Source: Maea johnstoni (taxonomy: Eukaryota; Annelida; Polychaeta; Spionida; Magelonidae). Taken from it: a DNA stretch of 64,000 nucleotides. Every line of letters starts with the position of its first letter. Position 1 is the stretch's first letter. The DNA lies in the NCBI GenBank assembly GCA_963942565.1, contig OZ012689.1, forward strand, positions 21,101,185 to 21,165,184. The letters run 5' to 3'. Below, piece after piece: positions 58,368 through 64,000 of this stretch. The translations under genes and the position numbers were made by a program. The notes under the pieces are model-generated. The model was not told the origin of the DNA. It saw only the letters and a list, made by a program, of their open reading frames with translations, and made no database searches.

Positions 58368-58405
58368 GTTTTCTGGTCATGATAGGACTGGCGGTTCTCC
58401 ACGGT
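57836..58405 (+). repeat. Minisatellite of seven splice-acceptor plus hydrophobic-leader units
   Basis: Units anchored at about 57843, 57927, 58012, 58101, 58180, 58269 and 58366 (spacing 79-97 bp). Most contain GTGTTTTAG directly before GTTTTCTGGTAGTGG and GGACTGGCGTTTTTCCAC, then GAGATC-TTGCGACCAGTAGATGGTATCAA. Each good unit would encode a variant of FLVVVGLAFFHC after a splice acceptor. The seventh unit is the real start of the Ig exon. The sixth unit is poorly matched. Confidence 0.88.
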
Positions 58406-58805
58406 AAGACCCAAGCTTACACCAATATCCCTATCATCCTCTCAAGCAGTGACGTATCGGAGGGGGATCCAGTGACCATAACATGTCCGAGAGGAGATAT
58501 AGATACATGGATCCTTACCATCCGCAGGAAACCCCTGGAGGATGGAACCCGAGGAGGGGCTGGAATGGTGGGAGGACGAGGACGAGGACGGGGAGGGAGA
58601 AGAGAAGTCAAGGTGGTTGAATACCTAGCGCCCAGAGCGCTCCTGCACCCTAGCGTCAGATACCAGGGTAGGGCCTCATTTGAAGACGACACCCTCACTT
58701 TGCACCATGCCCATGCGGCTAATGATACTGGTCTCTACAGGTGTGTGATAGTGGACAAGAGCATCAAGATGTATGCATCCGACTACGTCAGGCTCCAGGT
58801 CATAG
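58368..58805 (+). CDS. Ig-domain (V-like) exon of a secreted or membrane protein
   Basis: A 438-bp phase 1-1 exon encoding 146 residues. It begins with the second half of the signal peptide (FLVMIGLAVLHGKTQA) and continues into one immunoglobulin domain: SEGDPVTITCPRG with the first cysteine, DTWILTIRRKP with the core tryptophan, RYQGRASFEDDTLTLHHA, and NDTGLYRCVIVD with the D-x-G-x-Y-x-C signature. An unusual Gly/Arg-rich insert (GRGRGRGG) lies between the middle strands. The donor ATAG before GTGAGT is phase 1. Later exons (further Ig domains, membrane anchor or stop) were not recognised, so the gene is incomplete here. Family beyond Ig is unknown. Confidence 0.82.
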
Positions 58806-58828
58806 GTGAGTAATTAGGATTTCTTTTT

Positions 58829-59330
58829 ATCGTCACTTTTTCTGCCATATTCAGACTTAACAGGTAAAAGTGATTTGAAAAGCGTGTATCGTCACTTTTT
58901 CTGCCATATTCAGACTAAACAGGTAAGTGATTTTCGATATCGTTTAAAGTCACTTTTTCTCCCATACTGGTATTCAGATTTCACGGGTGATTTGAAAATC
59001 GTTTATCATCACTTTTTCTGCCATATTCAGACTTAACAAGTAAGTAATTTGAAAATCGTTTATCGTCACTTTTCCTGCAATATTCAGACTTAACAAGAAA
59101 GTGATTTGAAAATCGTTTATCGTCACTTTTCCTGCCATATTTAGACTAAACAGGTAGGTGATTTGAAAATCGTTTGTCACCTTTTCTGCCATATTGAGAC
59201 TAAACAGGTAAAAGTGATTTGAAAATCGTTTATCGTCATTTTTTCTGCCATATTCAGACTTAACAGATAAGTGATTGGGAAATCATTTATGGTCCCTTTC
59301 TCTGCCATATTCAGACTAAGCTGCCATTGT
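58829..59330. repeat. Minisatellite derived from SINE tail, about nine 57-bp units
   Basis: Unit TCGTCACTTTTTCTGCCATATT, CAGACTTAACAGG and GTGATTTGAAAATCGTTTA. The first part equals the inverse of the SINE tail (AAAGTGACGATAA), so the array probably grew from a SINE end. It starts about 25 bp after the Ig exon donor. Confidence 0.9.
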
Positions 59331-59334
59331 ATAT

Positions 59335-60570
59335 GTTGGGGGGTACTGAAGTAACCGGCAAGAAACAATTAACATTAGCCATTTGCCAATGGAGGAGGGT
59401 ACTGAGTCAGTGTCTAGGCTAAGATTTTGAAATTGTGTGTCCACAATTCTTAAACTTTTGGTTGTCCTCTTTTTGAATAAAATCACAAAATATTTAGATA
59501 ACAATCATAAACATGTACTTACTAAATGGGAAAAGGCAAAATGCTTTTTTTTATGAATTCCTCTCAAAAGATTTCGGGTGTCCTGATTTGTAATTCTTGA
59601 AGGTTTGGGTGTTCACATGACACCCAGAGACCCCTTAGCTAAGACACTGACTGTAGTAACTGCCAAAACACTGCTTGACCCTCTGCCACTGGCTACACAC
59701 ACTCGGGGCAGTAATTGCAGGCAGTCCATTGCAATGCCTAAGACCGCTCTGCCTTTGGGGCTCGCGCACATAGGTAAGTAATCGTTGTTGTTTTAAGTGA
59801 GGCGCGTATGTAGAGTCAAAACAGGTTGTGAGGTCACCTGTGAACTGAAAACCCTGTCCTAATTGACCATCTTCAATTCCTTCCCAGAAAAATACAACGA
59901 AATGTACTTGCTAGATGAGACCACCTAGCTTAAATGACAGCATTTTGCATGTATCGCGACTGATTTTATTGTGTAAGTTAAATCTGAGGGGAAATATGAA
60001 TTGCACTGATTTTTAATGTCTGATCACAATGGTAACGTGTGTCTATTCCTTCGCAATGTATATACATGTATGTACGTGTATTTGATTTGGTTTTGTGTAA
60101 GGTTTTGTGCAAATTTATGAGTTTAAAATTGCATTCATGAATGCTTTGATAGCTGCTATTTACTATTTTCCAACACATGATATGATTACGTGAGTCCAGT
60201 GTAAGGTACTGACCGTTGCTATAACATATATTTACCTACTAAGTAACCGCTGGCGTGAAAAATTATCCATAACAAGGATAAAAGTCTAGATATTCTTTTT
60301 CATGAGTAAGGTTTGTCAATATCGGCGGCGAGTTATGTGATGTTATATCTTAATTGTGAAAATCTTCTCATTATTTCATTTCAGGCTAGATTTCGACCAG
60401 TTCGTGCATAGCCCTTATTGAGGAACGTATGGTGTGAATAGGCGGTGCTTTTGACAATAACTTTGAAATAGTGCACAGACAAACTATCTGAGGAGTGGTG
60501 TTGCTTGGGTGGTTTTAAAGAACTTTCCTCCACCAAACATTTCCCGAAACATACCTTTTTATAGAAAATA
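59335..60570. other. Region with no recognised feature
   Basis: Possible SINE debris near 59640-59775 (CCTCTGCCACTGGC and nearby GCAATGCCTAAGACC); otherwise nothing supported. Confidence 0.3.
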
Positions 60571-60573
60571 TAT

Positions 60574-61379
60574 ACAATGGCTGACTTCAAGTATGGTGTT
60601 AACACAGATGTTAACATCGGTGTTAGTGTTAGCAGGGGTGGTAACACGCTATTTGAAGTGATGGGCATTTGTTAGGTGGTAACACACATCTATCCCATAA
60701 TGCCCCATAATATGTGTGTTAACACAAAATGTAACAGAAAATGTTAGTGTTGATCTGTGAAAGGTGTTGAAAAGAGCATGGTCCCCATATACTTTCTGAA
60801 GGCCTTAACAGTAACGGCTTAGGTGTTAACACCATTTTGACTTCAAGTCCTAGGTTAAGTGTTGGGTACCATCTTCAGCTACTGACGACCCATTGCATCT
60901 AGTTAAAAAGGTTGTATGAGTTTAATTCACTTCATTTTGAACTACAGTTCATTGATAATGATAATAATAATAATAATGATAATAATAATGATAATAATAA
61001 TAATAATAACAATTATAATGAGAATAATTATAAGCTATAAATGAAAATGATCTTAACAATAAAAATGAAATTAATGATAATTTATTTTTTAAAGTTTGTA
61101 TTATCCTAATAAAATATATGATATGAATGACATGTGTCTGTATTAAACTGAAAGAGACTAATAGTTAAGTATCACATTCCCAGCATGTTGCTGTTCTTTA
61201 CTATGACAAACATTATTTGCTCGAGCAGGACACACATCTTCAAAAATGTAACATCATTGCTAACATCTCTGTTGGCCTAGATGTTAACATCTTGCACTGT
61301 GTTGAGTGGCTGGGATTAACATATCCGTTAGTGTTACCATGTGTGTTAAATGTAACACCGTACTTGAAGTCAGCCAATG
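60574..61379. mobile_element. TA-flanked MITE, TGGCTGACTTCAAGTA family
   Basis: CAATGGCTGACTTCAAGTA at the left and the inverse of TACTTGAAGTCAGCCAATG at the right, each with TA directly outside. GTGTTAACA words recur throughout, and an inner partial inverse lies at 60830-60850 (ACCATTTTGACTTCAAGTCC). An (AAT)n tract (about 60955-61013) sits inside. No coding region. Confidence 0.72.
60955..61013. repeat. (AAT)n/(GATAAT)n microsatellite
   Basis: AATAATAATGATAAT-type run inside the preceding MITE. Confidence 0.95.
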
Positions 61380-61466
61380 TACTCATATATGCCAAGCTTG
61401 TTTGGACGGCTGCAGGCATGAATAGGGTTAAAGACCAATCACTGCAAGATGCTTTGCTGACCGCAA

Positions 61467-61642
<176 letters not shown>

Positions 61643-62038
61643 GCGTGCTTATTATTGTTTTTTTGCATACTTTACTGGACCTCGTTGTCATTGTTAGATC
61701 AAAGTACTATCGCCTGCACCACAAGTTAGCACTGTTGTTCCTGATGGTCAATAAAATAATATACATGATAAAACTTGTCATCATTTCAATTATTTTGTTC
61801 ATAATATTTCCACAAATTTGCAAAAAATGTGTTTAGAGTAATATAATTATAGGTGATTTCAGATGATTGTTTAGTTGATTTTTACAAGAATGTATTGTTA
61901 GATTAATACGTGAAGAACCAGTGCCAATTGCCTTCTGGCTGTACCTTATAGAATTATGAGGGTATTGACCTATTAACAGGGATATTTTTACAGGTATTAA
62001 GAATGAAAAGTGAAATATTGGTTATGTATCGCTGGTAC

Positions 62039-62254
<216 letters not shown>

Positions 62255-62611
62255 AGTGGTATCTTGACACATTGCTTAGAAGGTTTGGTGATCTAAGTGT
62301 GGTGAGAGTGAACAAAGGCTTGGCTGTGAAGGGATACAGTGTTTTATATGAAAATAACAATAACAAAAAAATGTTTTCCAAAACAATACTTGATTCAATT
62401 GTAGATAAATTGACAACAAAGATGTAATTACCGGTATGTACTAGAGCGCATGGCCATTGGACATACTATACATACTAGATACTGTACTACATATTCTATT
62501 CAGTCCTGCATTTTCACATAACAAATTTTCCTTTGAATAGTTACAGCTTGCATTAACGTATTGACTGGTGTGAAGGGATTTGTAAAAAAATGATAACAGG
62601 AACTTTATCAT

Positions 62612-63262
62612 ACAGATCCCATAATCACGTGCAGCAGGCCAATTTACTAAACCCTTAACCTAGCAACTTTCTATTGTGGTACGGCCACGAGAACAGAAGG
62701 CGGGTCCCTTTGGGCCGTCCGTGTTAGATTGGTCCCATGCAGATTCCTTCGAGATTTTGACCAATATTTTCATCTCATTTTTTGGCTGAAAATTCATAAC
62801 AATGCGGTCTTCGAAGTCATTGGTTTAGAATATGACATATATGAACCCACGCTAGGTGCAAAGTCATGCCACATGTACCTCGTATTATGACAGGACCTGA
62901 AAATCAGCCTTAACTACGTAAACCAAGTGCTGTTAGTAATTTTGAGGCGTATGAGAACATTCAAAAATGTTTTTAAAATACTCATTGTGCAGATTCCCGG
63001 TTGAGGTTGGACTTTGCACCTTACCAAAGACATGAATGATCAAATGGTAGAGTTTGATTTTCAAGTAAAGGGTGAGTCTTGACATTTTGCCAAAAGACGA
63101 AACACAGCCAGATATGTTCGTAAAAACTCAAAATAGCAAATTATTGATAAATTTAGCATTATTCTGTAACTGTGAGATGTAAGCTATACAGTGGCATACG
63201 TGTCATTTAACTTACAGATCCCATAATCACGTGCAGCAGGACAAATTACTAAACCCTTAATT
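62612..63262. repeat. Pair of 47-bp direct repeats about 600 bp apart
   Basis: ACAGATCCCATAATCACGTG with GCAGCAGG-CAA-TTACTAAACCC occurs at about 62612-62658 and 63214-63260 with two to three differences. The DNA between has no recognised feature. Confidence 0.8.
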
Positions 63263-64000
63263 CACGGATGGGAAATAAGCAATAAGGGTGTGTCATTGTC
63301 ACTGAGAAGAAGTCTTTTCCTTTTACATTCTGTAAGAGAAAAACAGCAATGTAACATTCTGTGCAAGCGCGAGGTCTCATTCAAGACCGCATTAAACATA
63401 AGAAAGCTCCAGATGGTGTTACTGGTGTTTCCTTAATTCCTAGAGTTCCACCCCTAAGTATCGCCCAGTTCTAAGACACTTTTTAAAGAATGGAATATTA
63501 TCTAAAATATATTTAAGAGAGATTCGAATTCTGATAACATTATTTCCTCAAATATTTTCATTGTTGATTTGCCTAAAAGTATAGGAAAGAAATAATAAAA
63601 ACCCTTTTGGGTGTTGCGGTTGCAAACAAGGATGAGTAAAACTGTCCTGTAATAGACTTAGGTGATGATCTAGTTCGTGAATATGGTAGTGTGATAAAGT
63701 TTCAATTCTATTGAACTACCGAGGTTTAGGCAGCGATTCTTCCAAATATTTTACTTCATCAGATAGATTTCTGCTGTCACCCATAACACTATACCCATGG
63801 ATTCTACTTATAACTTGAAGGCTACCTTTAGCTCTCTTTAGCCTATATCTTCATATCTTACAGAAGCTTATTAAACCGTATCACACATTTTAGTTCTAAT
63901 AATGGGCATTGATTTTCAAAATGATCACTCAGTAACCTATTTGTCACACCGCGCTGTTTAGTACTAGAATGACAATTAAGATGGTCTCCTAAAATATAAA
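63263..64000. other. Right end, no recognised feature
   Basis: AT-rich; no coding region supported. Downstream exons of the Ig gene could lie beyond the window. Confidence 0.3.

Overview
This is animal nuclear DNA: AT-rich, with intron-split genes, GT-AG splice sites, long AT microsatellites, and many short non-autonomous DNA transposons, tRNA-derived SINEs and LINE debris. The genes (PAN/apple-domain exon arrays, divergent phosphagen kinases, a secreted Ig-domain protein) fit a marine invertebrate, possibly a deuterostome such as a lancelet, hemichordate or echinoderm. The species cannot be fixed from the sequence alone.

Layout. 1-9176: a tandem array of 1.79-kb units, each with one intact PAN-type exon and one decayed PAN exon on the minus strand. 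The units form a higher-order repeat of three (about 5,369 bp), whose second copy is almost identical to the first. 9176-17490: the same minus-strand PAN family continues with three more intact exons and one relic, split by a foldback element of about 3.5 kb and a TA-flanked MITE. All intact exons are phase 1-1, so eight could splice in frame. 17490-26488: no gene recognised; microsatellites, a SINE, and hAT-like, piggyBac-like and other MITEs. 26489-28059: minus-strand phosphagen kinase with one intron made almost wholly of a LINE fragment. 28108-36500: a palindromic MITE family, piggyBac-like MITEs, a Harbinger-like MITE, SINEs and microsatellites. 36574-43190: a 6.6-kb DNA transposon with terminal inverted repeats, a TTAA target duplication and an open transposase-like gene of about 1,051 residues; a related unoccupied site lies at 49384-49700. 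44046-45131: a second phosphagen kinase, uninterrupted where the first has its LINE-filled intron. 45985-54080: tandem repeats, a 1-kb TIR element, a hAT-like MITE and SINEs. 55714-56173: second Harbinger-like MITE. 56367-58805: plus-strand Ig-domain gene whose signal peptide is split over two exons, the second preceded by a minisatellite of seven copies of its own splice acceptor and hydrophobic leader. 58829-64000: a SINE-tail minisatellite, a TA-flanked MITE and long AT microsatellites.

The host genes do not form a visible pathway. The PAN and Ig genes look secreted or extracellular; the kinases are cytosolic ATP-buffering type enzymes. The most notable items are the TTAA transposon with its related empty site, the LINE that seems to have become an intron, the duplicated leader/acceptor array before the Ig exon, and the recently amplified PAN exon array. 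No full-length retrovirus-like or Polinton-like element was recognised.
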